Virus record (IMG/VR): IMGVR_UViG_3300005734_000003 | Coordinates: 1 to 43,386 of that record | DNA: 43,386 bases | Strand: one strand, 5' to 3' | DNA from: a virus | Shown here: positions 1 through 7,491 of the stretch, piece after piece | How the letters are laid out: every line of letters starts with the position of its first letter | Position numbering within the stretch: the first letter of the stretch is position 1 | Position numbers and translations under genes: made by a program | The notes under the pieces: model-generated | Database searches by the model: none | The model's input: only the letters and a program-made list of their open reading frames with translations | What the model was told of the DNA's origin: nothing

Positions 1-16
1 CCCGCCTGTATTTTAT
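1..16 (+). terminator. Right half of the hairpin after the major capsid gene
   Basis: CCCGCCT at the window start pairs with AGGCGGG at the window end (43379-43386) if the molecule is circular, giving a six-base-pair stem with a three-base loop followed by gTATTTTAT. This is a plausible weak intrinsic terminator or processing hairpin between the major capsid gene and the next gene. Confidence 0.5.
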
Positions 17-27
17 AGGAAAATAAA

Positions 28-189
28 ATGACAGTTGAAACATCAACATCAACCGGAAAGAAAAACAAAGACGGCCTAATCGGTGGTTCCTTAGTATCCC
101 ATCAGGATCTACAGCGTATCAAGCGCCAAAAGCATAAGTCAGTTGTTGCTACTCAAGAAAAGCAAGAAAAGCAAGACGATAAGAAGTAA
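28..189 (+). CDS. Small charged protein after the major capsid gene
   Basis: This 53-residue reading frame starts at ATG with an AGGAAA ribosome site upstream and ends just before a terminator hairpin. The product is rich in Lys, Gln and Asp (it ends in KQEKQDDKK) and contains no Cys or hydrophobic segment. On the circular map it is the first gene after the major capsid gene, where phages often keep a small head accessory or decoration protein. The family was not recognised, so a head role is inferred only from position. Confidence 0.6.
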   Translation: MTVETSTSTGKKNKDGLIGGSLVSHQDLQRIKRQKHKSVVATQEKQEKQDDKK

Positions 190-194
190 TAAAC

Positions 195-216
195 AGCCCC
201 GTAAGGGGCTTTATTT
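195..216 (+). terminator. Intrinsic terminator
   Basis: AGCCCC, loop GTAA, GGGGCT, then TTTATTT. The perfect six-base-pair stem with a U-rich tail lies between the small post-capsid gene and the next virion gene, and probably trims the very abundant capsid transcript. Confidence 0.8.
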
Positions 217-225
217 GAGGTGATT

Positions 226-720
226 ATGGGTATTGTAAAAGGCACATTACGCGGTAGCCTCAAGAACTCAACCAAGAAGACAAGAGACGATTATTTGCGC
301 TTACAGCAGCGTCGGAATCACTCTAATCCTGTTGCTGTATTTCCAATCAATCAGAATTCAGAATTTACCGAACCAAACGGCACAGGCTGGACAGAAGAAG
401 AAACAGGAGACGCTTCTGGTGTTGTGGACTTCTCTACCCTTGGATTTGCATTGTTTACGTCTACATTACTAGGCGGAATATTCATTAAGCAGACAATACT
501 AGAAGTTGATGCAACGTATCGCGTAGAGATTGACGTGTCTAGTTATGTTTCTGGATCTCTAACAATCGTTAATGATACTGATGATGTAGACTGCGGAATA
601 ACGTCTACAGGTACGTTTGCTGTTCAATTCGTAGCCAAGACAACTGTATTCTCTATTGGTTTATTGTTAGGTTCAATCAAAGCGCTGACGTGTAGCGCTA
701 TTCGTGTTTACAGGGTATAA
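226..720 (+). CDS. Putative head-associated protein with CBM-like C-terminal beta-sandwich
   Basis: The protein has 164 residues. ATG at 226 is preferred over GTG at 220 because GAGG at 217-220 is correctly placed for it. The first 30 or so residues are basic and look like an anchor. The rest is Ser/Thr/Val rich, with the pattern GWTEEETGDASG, a central TYRVEIDVSSYVSGSLTI and a closing CSAIRVYRV, which resembles the jelly-roll carbohydrate-binding modules often found on virion surface proteins. Its place directly after the capsid genes suggests a head fibre or decoration protein. The fold and role are inference. Confidence 0.55.
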   Translation: MGIVKGTLRGSLKNSTKKTRDDYLRLQQRRNHSNPVAVFPINQNSEFTEPNGTGWTEEETGDASGVVDFSTLGFALFTSTLLGGIFIKQTILEVDATYRVEIDVSSYVSGSLTIVNDTDDVDCGITSTGTFAVQFVAKTTVFSIGLLLGSIKALTCSAIRVYRV

Positions 721-722
721 GA

Positions 723-1274
723 ATGAGCTACACACAACAGGGTATTTTTAGCGACACATACACAAGCTCGATAACTGGCACGCGCCGACTGAAAACAGAA
801 CAGGGCAGCACAGCATACGACGAAGGGCGGTTATTCAGGACGTTCTACGATTTTACTGGCGATACTATGCCAGTGGTATTAAAGTTCACCATTACAAAAG
901 ACGCAAACCTGCTGTCATCAAGCCAAGAGGTGCACGATGGATCTTTGCGCTATCGTGTTTATACAAGTGGCGTAGAAGGTGGGACATTTACGGATCTTAC
1001 GTCGTATCCTGTAAACAATAAGACCGGAGTTGTGGCCAGTGACAGCGGGATAACGGTATCAGTAGGTGGCACATTGGATGTATCAGGCGTAGAGCCAAAC
1101 GATGTCGTTTATGTGCGCACCAGTGGAGCGAGTGGACAGACATCCACAGTTGACGCCATCACGTCATCGTCTCGTGGGTTCCCGCCTACTACCGCTTATG
1201 TTGTAATAGATCAGATCCCTGGTGGGAATAAATCGCCCGAGGGCGTACTAAAATATGAATGGAGTGTCGACTAA
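723..1274 (+). CDS. Hypothetical virion protein, beta-rich
   Basis: This 183-residue protein has no Cys and is dominated by Ser, Thr, Gly and Val, typical of phage structural beta-sandwich proteins. It lies two bases after the previous gene, and its stop codon shares a base with the ATG of the next gene (TAATG), so it is translationally coupled to the connector genes. No family was recognised. A head decoration, head fibre or connector-associated role is inferred from location. Confidence 0.6.
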   Translation: MSYTQQGIFSDTYTSSITGTRRLKTEQGSTAYDEGRLFRTFYDFTGDTMPVVLKFTITKDANLLSSSQEVHDGSLRYRVYTSGVEGGTFTDLTSYPVNNKTGVVASDSGITVSVGGTLDVSGVEPNDVVYVRTSGASGQTSTVDAITSSSRGFPPTTAYVVIDQIPGGNKSPEGVLKYEWSVD

Positions 1275-1699
1275 TGGCAATCATCGGCTACGTTGAACAA
1301 ACAGATTTCGAGAACTACGCAGCAGCGCGTGGCATTACGCTTGAGCGTGATACAAGCATTACACTAACACTGGCGCTTGATTATATAGATAGGCAGACAT
1401 ACTCTGGTTATAAGACTGACCCAAATCAAGAGCTAGACTTTCCACGGAATGGCGACACAGAAGTACCGCAAGGCATACTAAACGCTCAAATGGAGGCTGC
1501 TTTATTGTACGACAAAGGCCAAGATCCTATGGGTGAGATTGGGCAGCGCGTTACCGAGAAAACCGTTGTTGGCGCTGTGTCGATTAAGCTTTCAGACTCA
1601 GGCACGAGCACTACTATCTACCGCAAGCTTAACGCAACACTAGCGCCATTCCTTGCTAACGGTGGTTCGGGCATTCAAATGGTGGCTATCCGTGGCTGA
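1274..1699 (+). CDS. Head-tail connector / adaptor (DnaT-like phage family)
   Basis: A 141-residue protein starting MAIIGYVEQTDFENYAAARG. The helical N-terminal half with paired aromatic residues (LALDYIDRQTYSGYKTDP), followed by a short DFPR segment, is the pattern of the phage family that databases name putative DnaT-like ssDNA-binding protein. In siphoviruses that family occupies the head-tail connector slot, so an adaptor under the portal is more likely than DNA replication. ATG at 1274 overlaps the previous stop; longer forms begin inside the upstream gene. Confidence 0.7.
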   Translation: MAIIGYVEQTDFENYAAARGITLERDTSITLTLALDYIDRQTYSGYKTDPNQELDFPRNGDTEVPQGILNAQMEAALLYDKGQDPMGEIGQRVTEKTVVGAVSIKLSDSGTSTTIYRKLNATLAPFLANGGSGIQMVAIRG

Positions 1700-2039
1700 T
1701 TTCTATCAAGATATGCAAAACACTGCCGATGAACTAATGGCAGAATTTAACCAGGGCGTGATCACGTACACACCTGTTACGCCCGACACTAGCGGATATG
1801 GTGCGCCCGTTGAGGGTACTCCAATAACCTTGGACGCCACGGCACTTGGCGTTAGCCAGCGCTATCTTAACGAGCTTATAACGTCTAGCGACATCGAAGT
1901 TACAACCGCTGTATTCGAACCTATGCCAACCAATGACGGCATTATTCATATCGATGGCGTTCAGCGCCAGATCATATCTGTTAAAGCCCTGCCCTCCGCT
2001 GGTATCCCTTCCGTGTATAAAATATTTGTCAAAGGCTAA
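1692..2039 (+). CDS. Putative head closure / head-tail joining protein
   Basis: A 115-residue protein starting at GTG (VADFYQDMQNTADELMAEF), overlapping the connector gene by eight bases. Size, order after the adaptor and the beta-rich second half (TTAVFEPMPTNDGIIHIDGV, then a C-terminal VYKIFVKG) fit a neck or stopper protein. No diagnostic motif was seen, so the function comes mainly from synteny. It is the last structural gene before a run of accessory genes. Confidence 0.55.
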   Translation: MADFYQDMQNTADELMAEFNQGVITYTPVTPDTSGYGAPVEGTPITLDATALGVSQRYLNELITSSDIEVTTAVFEPMPTNDGIIHIDGVQRQIISVKALPSAGIPSVYKIFVKG

Positions 2040-2054
2040 TCTTTGCGCTAGTAT
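2026..2054 (+). promoter_or_regulatory. Promoter for the 2.1-4.0 kb accessory block
   Basis: TTGTCA (2026-2031), 17-base spacer, TAGTAT (2049-2054). The same TAGTAT -10 occurs in the control region at 19.9 kb. It lies partly inside the end of the preceding gene and 33 bases before the first accessory start codon. Confidence 0.5.
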
Positions 2055-2086
2055 CATGGATGATGCTGACTAAAGGAGATTGGCTA

Positions 2087-2305
2087 ATGATCGATAAAAT
2101 ACCACAAGCAGCAAGCAGAAATAATACTGAAATCAGAAACCCAGCTGGAATAAATCAAGTTTCTTATGATTATTCTAGCTTTCATAAGTGTCATTACTGT
2201 AATGGTAGTGGCAGTTTTAGTGTATTAGGGTTTAACTGTACTGGTAAGGTAGTAGAAAGTAATTTTCCTTGCAGTTATTGTAATGCAGGACAAAAGGAGA
2301 GCTAA
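2087..2305 (+). CDS. Small zinc-finger protein (DnaJ-type CxxCxGxG knuckles)
   Basis: A 72-residue protein. ATG at 2087 is chosen because AAGGAG lies eight bases upstream. It contains CHYCNGSGSF and a second CSYCNAG, which together form one DnaJ-like CxxCxGxG zinc knuckle pair. It is the first gene of the accessory block interrupting the head genes. It could bind RNA or a host protein; nothing in the sequence fixes its target. Confidence 0.6.
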   Translation: MIDKIPQAASRNNTEIRNPAGINQVSYDYSSFHKCHYCNGSGSFSVLGFNCTGKVVESNFPCSYCNAGQKES

Positions 2306-2306
2306 A

Positions 2307-2522
2307 ATGACATACGACAACAAAACAACGTTTGAATTAAAGACCAAGCAAGCCGAGCTCAAGCTAAAAATAGCAATGCTTGATGTTGAGATTAAGCAGA
2401 ATATTGCGAAGCTTAAGCGTGATTATAAGAGAAACCTTATCACGACAGGGGCGTTAGTTTTTGTACTTAATAACTCAGTATTAGGCTTACTACTAGCCGT
2501 TTTTGCGATTATGGAGGGGTGA
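2307..2522 (+). CDS. Small C-tail-anchored membrane protein
   Basis: A 71-residue protein with an N-terminal Lys/Glu-rich coiled-coil-like helix (about residues 8-45) and a hydrophobic C-terminal segment (ALVFVLNNSVLGLLLAVFAI). ATG at 2307 follows AAAAGGAGAG, the same ten-base ribosome site used by the primase gene at 28 kb. It starts one base after the zinc-knuckle gene. Function unknown; topology suggests a cytoplasmic coiled coil anchored in the inner membrane. Confidence 0.55.
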   Translation: MTYDNKTTFELKTKQAELKLKIAMLDVEIKQNIAKLKRDYKRNLITTGALVFVLNNSVLGLLLAVFAIMEG

Positions 2523-2525
2523 GTT

Positions 2526-2741
2526 ATGGCTTGTGACATGTGCGGTAAGATTGGGACAGTATTAGAGCCTCTAAATGAACAATATAAGACTGACGATATT
2601 CAGCATATTTGCAGAGAGTGCTCCAAGGAGATAAATGATCAAATCTGGGCGATAAGAAAGATACAAAACGGTTTTGCAAAGACATTTATCAAGCGTTACA
2701 TGATGAATAAGAAACTAAATATTACAAAGGGTGAGTTATGA
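2526..2741 (+). CDS. Small zinc-ribbon-like protein
   Basis: A 71-residue protein with CDMCGK at residues 3-8 and HICREC near residue 30, giving a CxxC...CxxC zinc-binding pattern, followed by a basic helix (KTFIKRYMMNKKLNI). It overlaps the next gene by four bases (ATGA). Phage-encoded zinc ribbons often bind RNA polymerase or nucleic acid, but no specific family was recognised. Confidence 0.55.
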   Translation: MACDMCGKIGTVLEPLNEQYKTDDIQHICRECSKEINDQIWAIRKIQNGFAKTFIKRYMMNKKLNITKGEL

Positions 2742-3082
2742 AACTAACACGCGAGCAGGTATCACAGCTTAGTGATGTAGAGCTGAATCTAGGTATGACT
2801 TGGTTTTACTCGGGTAGCGATAAAGGATTAAACGGCCGTTATATTGATGGTGAGCTTTATTATAATATGGGTACTGGTAGGATTTATGAGTACTTAGATG
2901 ACTATAATCTAACTATGCCTTTGGCCCATAAACTAAATTTAATTATTGATTTGGCAGGTGAATATCCAGACGATGGTTCAATATGCTGGAGTCAGTTTAA
3001 GGAATATGCGGCAGATAGCATAAACCCACTACGAGCAATCTGCGAGGTTTTATTAATGATAGCTATGGAGCGTGATCAATGA
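2738..3082 (+). CDS. Hypothetical protein
   Basis: A 114-residue acidic protein starting MKLTREQVSQLSDVELNLG. The opening resembles small phage proteins in which a short helix is followed by Tyr/Asp-rich segments. There are no catalytic motifs or membrane segments. It is coupled to both neighbours by ATGA-type overlaps, so it belongs to the same accessory operon. Confidence 0.55.
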   Translation: MKLTREQVSQLSDVELNLGMTWFYSGSDKGLNGRYIDGELYYNMGTGRIYEYLDDYNLTMPLAHKLNLIIDLAGEYPDDGSICWSQFKEYAADSINPLRAICEVLLMIAMERDQ

Positions 3083-3219
3083 ACCGTCTATACCTAGAAG
3101 ACAGAATCGAAAAACTAGAACGCAAACTTAGACAGCTTGGTGTGCGATACAAGCAAGATCTTATGATTGCCTGTGCAGGCGGTTTGCTTATTGGCTTTCT
3201 AATTGGTGGATTATTATGA
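3079..3219 (+). CDS. Very small single-span membrane protein
   Basis: A 46-residue product starting MNRLYLEDRIEKLERKLRQL, a basic amphipathic helix, followed by a glycine-rich transmembrane segment (LMIACAGGLLIGFLIGGLL). Start and stop overlap the neighbouring genes by four bases each. The charged-helix-plus-C-terminal-anchor design resembles the 71-residue protein at 2307. No function assigned. Confidence 0.5.
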   Translation: MNRLYLEDRIEKLERKLRQLGVRYKQDLMIACAGGLLIGFLIGGLL

Positions 3220-3311
3220 ATCGAATTGGCGAGATTATTTTTAGTGGACTGGTATTCGCGTTTGCTGTAGTCTCGCTTATATTGTTCGTATTATCGGAGG
3301 TGATAACATGA
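3216..3311 (+). CDS. 31-residue transmembrane peptide
   Basis: MNRIGEIIFSGLVFAFAVVS followed by LILFVLSEVIT: one hydrophobic span covering almost the whole product. Its start overlaps the previous stop (ATGA) and its stop overlaps the next start, which argues for real translation despite the small size. The end of the frame supplies GGAGG, the ribosome site of the next gene, so it could instead serve mainly as a coupling leader. Confidence 0.4.
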   Translation: MNRIGEIIFSGLVFAFAVVSLILFVLSEVIT

Positions 3312-3760
3312 GTTTTGAGTGGCCAAAGCGTGATGAAGATGGGCGGCATGTGTCAGCAAAAAAAGAAGGTGATGTTATTTTGGACGACAAGGGGAGGTTG
3401 TTTACAATTGGCCAAGTTGGGCCTGAGATTATTGACTACGACCCAGTAGAATTATTGGAAGGTAGTGACTTGTCTGAGTGCCTAGAAACCATCTCAACAT
3501 GGCCGCTAATGACGCTTAGTGATAGTATCAAGCGGAGAAATAAGTTGGCTAAAGATATATTGGATAGAAGTAAGTCAAAAAACAAATGGCACCTACCAAG
3601 CGAGACGCTGCCGATAGCAGGCAAGGATGGATACAACATCGAAGTACGAACTAAGAATGGCATACACATAGCTGTGTTTAGGTATCGTTGCAGTATTGAG
3701 CAGCTTTCAGATACTGAGTTCGACAGCGAAGATGAGATTTTGGAGTGGCGCTACTTATGA
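3308..3760 (+). CDS. Hypothetical protein
   Basis: A 150-residue acidic protein beginning MSFEWPKRDEDGRHVSAKKE, with a strong GGAGG ribosome site in the gene before it. No membrane segment, Cys pair or recognised motif. The C-terminal DSEDEILEWRYL overlaps the next start by four bases. It belongs to the accessory block within the head genes. Confidence 0.5.
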   Translation: MSFEWPKRDEDGRHVSAKKEGDVILDDKGRLFTIGQVGPEIIDYDPVELLEGSDLSECLETISTWPLMTLSDSIKRRNKLAKDILDRSKSKNKWHLPSETLPIAGKDGYNIEVRTKNGIHIAVFRYRCSIEQLSDTEFDSEDEILEWRYL

Positions 3761-4005
3761 GCATTATAAAATACACAAAAGACGAACTACCAAAAGAACG
3801 TCAGGTCGTTTATTGCGACAATGAGCCGCATTCCAGTGATCGGGCCATATTTACAGATGGTAAATTCATAGGTGGCGGTGAGTATCCGGTAAAAGAATAC
3901 GAAATGACCAATGTGACAAAATGGTTTGACTTCGAAGAGTTTGACATGAAAATAAACTCATCATGCTATTCTGTTTCATTCGAGGAAGCGGAGAAGCTAG
4001 AATGA
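3757..4005 (+). CDS. Hypothetical protein
   Basis: An 82-residue acidic protein starting MSIIKYTKDELPKERQVVYC. The ATG at 3757 overlaps the previous stop. It has Cys residues but no paired knuckle. Last gene of the accessory block; its stop overlaps the start of the minor head protein by four bases, so the inserted block is translationally welded to the virion operon. Confidence 0.5.
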   Translation: MSIIKYTKDELPKERQVVYCDNEPHSSDRAIFTDGKFIGGGEYPVKEYEMTNVTKWFDFEEFDMKINSSCYSVSFEEAEKLE

Positions 4006-5027
4006 CAATCAACCTAGACCTGATCGCAACAACACAAGAGCGCGCCATGCTGCGAGCGTTCAATCAGGCTGTTAGCGACATCAAGAACACAACCAAGTTG
4101 AGCCAATTAGAAGCGCTAATCGGCTCAAATGACATCGACGGTGCTATCCGTTTGCTAGGACTAGAACCTGCCGCGTTTGAAGGTATGGAGGAAGAGCTTT
4201 ACCAAGCATACCGCACAGGTGGCCTGACAGGTGCAACCCAAATTGGGTCTGTTCCTACCCAGATTGGGTCTTTAACCATGAATTTCAATATTGGCTCACC
4301 CGCTGCCGTAGACTGGATTCTCTCGCAGTCTAGTCGTATGATCACTGAGATGGTCGAAGGGCAACAAGAGCTAGTACGAGAAGTACTTGCCACCAATCTT
4401 GACAAAGGCATTGCGCCTAGACAGTCTGCTCTTGACCTGATCGGTCGTGTGTCTGATTCTGGCGCTCGAACAGGTGGCAATATAGGACTGACAACGCAGC
4501 AGGCAGGGTGGGTAAGTAAGGCCCGAGAAGAGCTAGAAAGCCTTGACCGCCACTATCTTAGTCGTGACCTGCGAGACAAACGCTTCGACTCGTTAGTAGA
4601 GAGAGCCATAGCTAATGGTAAACCCTTAACTAAAGTACAGATAGACAATGCTATTACGCAGATGCAGAACAAGACGCTTAAGTACCGTGGTGACGTAATA
4701 GCACGTATTGAGTCGATTAACGCATTACGAGCTGGTCAGCATGAATCACTAATGCAAGCCGCAGATAAGGGTGACGGTTCGCGTGATGATGTGAAGCGGT
4801 TTTGGGATGCGACAGGTGATAGTAAGACGCGCTTAGACCATCTGATTATAGAAGACCAAGAGCGTAGAGCTGACGAACCGTTCACGTTCCCTGATGGTTC
4901 ACAAGCCTTGTTCCCAGGGGATAACAGCTTGGGCGCACCAGCTAAGCAGCTTATCCAGTGCCGTTGTCGTGAGCGTATCGAGATTGATTTTATCGGCAGG
5001 TTAAAAAGGGTTGAAGGGTTTAGGTAA
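4002..5027 (+). CDS. Minor head protein, phage Mu gpF / SPP1 gp7-like head morphogenesis domain
   Basis: A 341-residue protein. The C-terminal half has the family signature: a helix with RIESINALRAGQHESLMQAA, then FWDATGDSKTRLDHLIIEDQ, FTFPDGSQALFPGD and a closing QLIQCRCRERIEI, matching the W..D.R.R..H...F..P.G....P....NCRC pattern of the Mu gpF-like domain. Members are incorporated into proheads through the portal and affect DNA ejection or head assembly. ATG at 4002 overlaps the upstream stop. This family usually lies directly after the portal; here scaffold, capsid, connectors and the accessory block intervene. Confidence 0.85.
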   Translation: MTINLDLIATTQERAMLRAFNQAVSDIKNTTKLSQLEALIGSNDIDGAIRLLGLEPAAFEGMEEELYQAYRTGGLTGATQIGSVPTQIGSLTMNFNIGSPAAVDWILSQSSRMITEMVEGQQELVREVLATNLDKGIAPRQSALDLIGRVSDSGARTGGNIGLTTQQAGWVSKAREELESLDRHYLSRDLRDKRFDSLVERAIANGKPLTKVQIDNAITQMQNKTLKYRGDVIARIESINALRAGQHESLMQAADKGDGSRDDVKRFWDATGDSKTRLDHLIIEDQERRADEPFTFPDGSQALFPGDNSLGAPAKQLIQCRCRERIEIDFIGRLKRVEGFR

Positions 5028-5066
5028 GAGTGGTAGTGTACTTATAACCAATAGAGGGTAACAACA

Positions 5067-5522
5067 ATGACAACACTCGCATACAGCCGTGCAGAGAATC
5101 GGATTGCTATTGACAGCAGAATCACAGCAGGCGAGATAATACAGACCGACAACGCAAAGAAGTGGGTAAAATCCAAAGGCGAGGTTTATTTTATTACTGG
5201 ATGCCTATCGGATGTTGACCAGATGCTTGATCTAATAAATTCTGGTGAGCTAGTGCCAGAGTTTGACGCAGACTTACAAGTAAACCTTATTCGTGTTACT
5301 GGCGATCCGGTTGTTTTTGGGCTGGATGATGGCGTGTTGTTTCAGGACAGGCTCGACACATGCGAATTTAAGGCTTACGGTTCTGGCGCTAGTTTTGCCC
5401 TAGCCGCACTAGACCTAGGCTGCACAGTCAAGCAAGCAGTCAGCCAAGCCATGAAGCGCGATATTTACACAGGCGGCAAAGTGGTACAATATGATCTTAC
5501 TAAGCAAAGGTTTTTGAAGTGA
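5067..5522 (+). CDS. HslV/proteasome-beta-like Ntn hydrolase of phage type
   Basis: A 151-residue protein beginning MTTLAYSRAENRIAIDSR. Removal of Met1 would expose a Thr-Thr N terminus as in HslV, whose nucleophile is Thr1. IAIDSRITAG aligns with the IAGDGQATLG region of HslV (catalytic Asp17 region) and NAKKW with NVKKV (Lys33 region). GSGASFALAALDLG and AVSQAMKRDIYTGG match the GSG...A..A...A....D.YTGG pattern of phage HslV-like proteins. It sits between a minor head protein and a tail completion protein, so it may process virion proteins or act on host targets. SD is AGAGGG. The stop overlaps the next GTG. Confidence 0.75.
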   Translation: MTTLAYSRAENRIAIDSRITAGEIIQTDNAKKWVKSKGEVYFITGCLSDVDQMLDLINSGELVPEFDADLQVNLIRVTGDPVVFGLDDGVLFQDRLDTCEFKAYGSGASFALAALDLGCTVKQAVSQAMKRDIYTGGKVVQYDLTKQRFLK

Positions 5523-5935
5523 CATTCACCGCCCAGATAGAGCAATTCATAGCAAAATCAAACGCACGACTAGAGGCCGTGGTAAAGACGGCTGCACAGG
5601 ATACGTTTGATGAAGCGCAAGTGCCGGTCGCGAAAGGTGGTCGTATGCGTGTTGACACAGGCTTTCTAAGGAATAGCGCAAACGCTGCCATAGGCTCCAT
5701 GCCTGTTGGCGAGTCTGTCAATGATCAGCCTGTCGTTAAGCGCGAAGAGTGGAATATTACGTCAATTAGTTCGGCACTGTTACAGTGGGATCTTAAAGCC
5801 CCTCTTTACTTTGGCTGGACAGCGAACTATGCTAAGTACCGTGAAAACCGAGACGGCTTTATGCGTATAGCTGCGCAGAATTGGCAGAAACATGTAAACG
5901 ATGCCGTGGCGAGAGTTAAGGCGGAGATACCTTAA
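5519..5935 (+). CDS. Tail completion / neck protein (HK97 gp10-like)
   Basis: A 138-residue protein starting at GTG and overlapping the HslV-like gene by four bases. It has the N-terminal helix FTAQIEQFIAKSNARLEAVV, then VDTGFLRNS (the VDTG.LR.S motif of gp10-like proteins), APLYFGWTANYAKYRE (the Y...E.G.....Y pattern) and a C-terminal helix NWQKHVNDAVARVKAEI. These features identify the HK97 gp10/tail completion family, which joins the tail tube to the head connector. Confidence 0.75.
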   Translation: MTFTAQIEQFIAKSNARLEAVVKTAAQDTFDEAQVPVAKGGRMRVDTGFLRNSANAAIGSMPVGESVNDQPVVKREEWNITSISSALLQWDLKAPLYFGWTANYAKYRENRDGFMRIAAQNWQKHVNDAVARVKAEIP

Positions 5936-5947
5936 AAGGAGAATGAT

Positions 5948-6241
5948 ATGAGTATTGAAAAAGAACAAATTATAGAATGGTTTAACGAAAAGCGGTTCCC
6001 AATCAAGACAGAATCGCTTGCTAATCTTATGGAGCAATGCTTCAACGACCTATCGCCTAAGTGGATTAGTATTGATGGGTACAAAAATCTACCAATTGGA
6101 ATCTGGCTAGTAAAAATTGAAGGCGAGGAAGTTCCAATGGTAGCAGACAATACTAAAACTATATGTGTAATAGGCGGTCGATTTGCGTTTGATCATGAGA
6201 TGGTTGTTTCTTATATGCCACTGCCGGAGGCTAACAAATGA
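5948..6241 (+). CDS. Hypothetical protein (moron-like)
   Basis: A 97-residue protein with a good AAAGGAG ribosome site. It contains ISIDGYKNLPIGIWLVKIEG and MVVSYMPLPEANK. The N-terminal helix followed by short beta segments gives no recognised family. It is placed between two structural genes and overlaps the tail terminator start by four bases, so it is expressed with the virion genes. Confidence 0.5.
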   Translation: MSIEKEQIIEWFNEKRFPIKTESLANLMEQCFNDLSPKWISIDGYKNLPIGIWLVKIEGEEVPMVADNTKTICVIGGRFAFDHEMVVSYMPLPEANK

Positions 6242-6633
6242 CAACAAACACAGACATAGCAATGGCATTCTACGACAAGGTGCGCGACAGCGGTATCGTT
6301 AGTACTGACAGCATAGGCTACGATGGTAAAGTATTCACAACACCTGATTCTGGCAACTGGCTCGAATTGTCGTTTATGCCTAATTCTGGAATTGATCAAT
6401 CCATGTCCAGCAATAATGTACTAAAGCAGGGATTGTTACAGGTAAACGTAGGAGGCAAACCCAATCTCGGGATTATCGAGCTGCAAGCAATAGCCGAGCA
6501 GGTAATGGCGCTGTTCCCTAAAGGCACTGTACTGCACGAGTTGGCTCGAGTCAGTGCTGTTCCGTATATGTCAGATGACATATCGTTAGATGACCGTACT
6601 TTAATTCCTGTTACCATAGCTTACTCAGAGTAA
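6238..6633 (+). CDS. Tail terminator protein (DUF4128-like)
   Basis: A 131-residue protein starting MTTNTDIAMAFYDKVRDSG. The layout of N-terminal helix, strands with LELSFMPNSG, LLQVNVGGKPNLGIIELQAI (the Q.....P.G.G.....AD pattern), a second helix and final VPYMSDDISLDDRTLIPVTI matches the gpU/DUF4128 tail terminator class. Its position just before the major tail protein supports this. These proteins cap the tail tube and meet the neck. Confidence 0.7.
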   Translation: MTTNTDIAMAFYDKVRDSGIVSTDSIGYDGKVFTTPDSGNWLELSFMPNSGIDQSMSSNNVLKQGLLQVNVGGKPNLGIIELQAIAEQVMALFPKGTVLHELARVSAVPYMSDDISLDDRTLIPVTIAYSE

Positions 6634-6638
6634 ATGCC

Positions 6639-6944
6639 ATGGGTGTAATAGTACTAGAAAGGCATGGATATACCTATAAAATGTCAGGCCATGCAATAGA
6701 TAGATGGAAGGAGCGTTTTAGTGGAATCAATCGATACATTGAATTTAGGGGCGCTCAAAGGGTAGGAAAGAAAACAATAAAACTAATAAAAGAACTATCA
6801 CCAGTAAACTCAAAAAAATACCTAGATGGAAAGTATAAAGGAAGATACTGCCTACTAGGCAGAAGTAATATAGTTTTTGTTATAAGTGGTTCTGATGACG
6901 TCATAGTCACAGTGTTCCACCTATATGGCGACGAAAACCAATAG
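6639..6944 (+). CDS. Small basic protein, DUF4258-like
   Basis: A 101-residue product with MSGHAIDRWKERF near residue 15, a basic middle and RYCLLGRSNIVFVISGSDDV before a C-terminal VTVFHLYG. An HA..R...R motif followed by strands ending in I..viTV is the general pattern of the DUF4258 superfamily, which overlaps with small toxin-like RNases. Start choice is uncertain: ATG at 6639 or the internal ATG at 6681. It lies alone between tail terminator and major tail protein, a typical moron slot. Toxin activity is only a possibility. Confidence 0.5.
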   Translation: MGVIVLERHGYTYKMSGHAIDRWKERFSGINRYIEFRGAQRVGKKTIKLIKELSPVNSKKYLDGKYKGRYCLLGRSNIVFVISGSDDVIVTVFHLYGDENQ

Positions 6945-6971
6945 CCTACTCAGAATAGCCACTTAAATATA

Positions 6972-6980
6972 TGGTATCAT
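6972..6980 (+). promoter_or_regulatory. Extended -10 promoter before the major tail protein
   Basis: TGG immediately before TATCAT, 31 bases upstream of the start codon, with no convincing -35. The same TGG-TANNAT form precedes the small terminase and scaffold genes. This would give the abundant tail tube its own transcript. Confidence 0.35.
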
Positions 6981-7011
6981 TGGCTTACATTTAATCCAAT
7001 GAGGAAAAGCC

Positions 7012-7479
7012 ATGGCCGCTACTCCAGTAGTTACCTCCCTAGGCACCACGATAGCTGTATCGCTTGGTGCCCCAGACACTTATACAACCACTGATTTCGC
7101 GTTAAAAACTTATACAGAAGTGGGTGAAGTTTCAGACATCGCTGAATATGGTGGCGAATCAGAAATTATCACTTTTACGCCTATTAAAACAGGTACCGTT
7201 AACAAACTAATCGGCTCTACCGACTACGGCACAGCATCCGTCCAGTTCGGTAAAGTGTTCGAGGATGACGGTCAAGACGCAATGAAAGCGGGTTTTGATG
7301 GAGCAAACCGTGGCTTAACTCACTCGTTTAAAGTGACTTATTTTGACGGCGGCATTGAATATTTCACAGCTATTATCACCAGTTTTAAATCCAACATTGG
7401 TAGCGCGTCTAGTGTCCGTATGGGTTCGTGCAACGTCGCCCTAAACAATGCCGTTCTAGTAGTTGAACCAACTCCATAA
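7012..7479 (+). CDS. Major tail (tube) protein
   Basis: A 155-residue beta-rich protein with a strong GAGGAAA ribosome site. TYTEVGEVSDIAEYGGESEI, FTPIKTGTVNKLIGSTDYGT and DAMKAGFDG follow the pattern of siphovirus tail tube proteins (a gE.s.i.efg...... tfTpl..g.v.k..Gs.d.G). It is followed by the frameshifted chaperone pair and the tape measure gene, the invariant order in siphoviruses. Confidence 0.85.
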   Translation: MAATPVVTSLGTTIAVSLGAPDTYTTTDFALKTYTEVGEVSDIAEYGGESEIITFTPIKTGTVNKLIGSTDYGTASVQFGKVFEDDGQDAMKAGFDGANRGLTHSFKVTYFDGGIEYFTAIITSFKSNIGSASSVRMGSCNVALNNAVLVVEPTP

Positions 7480-7491
7480 TAAGGATTTTTC

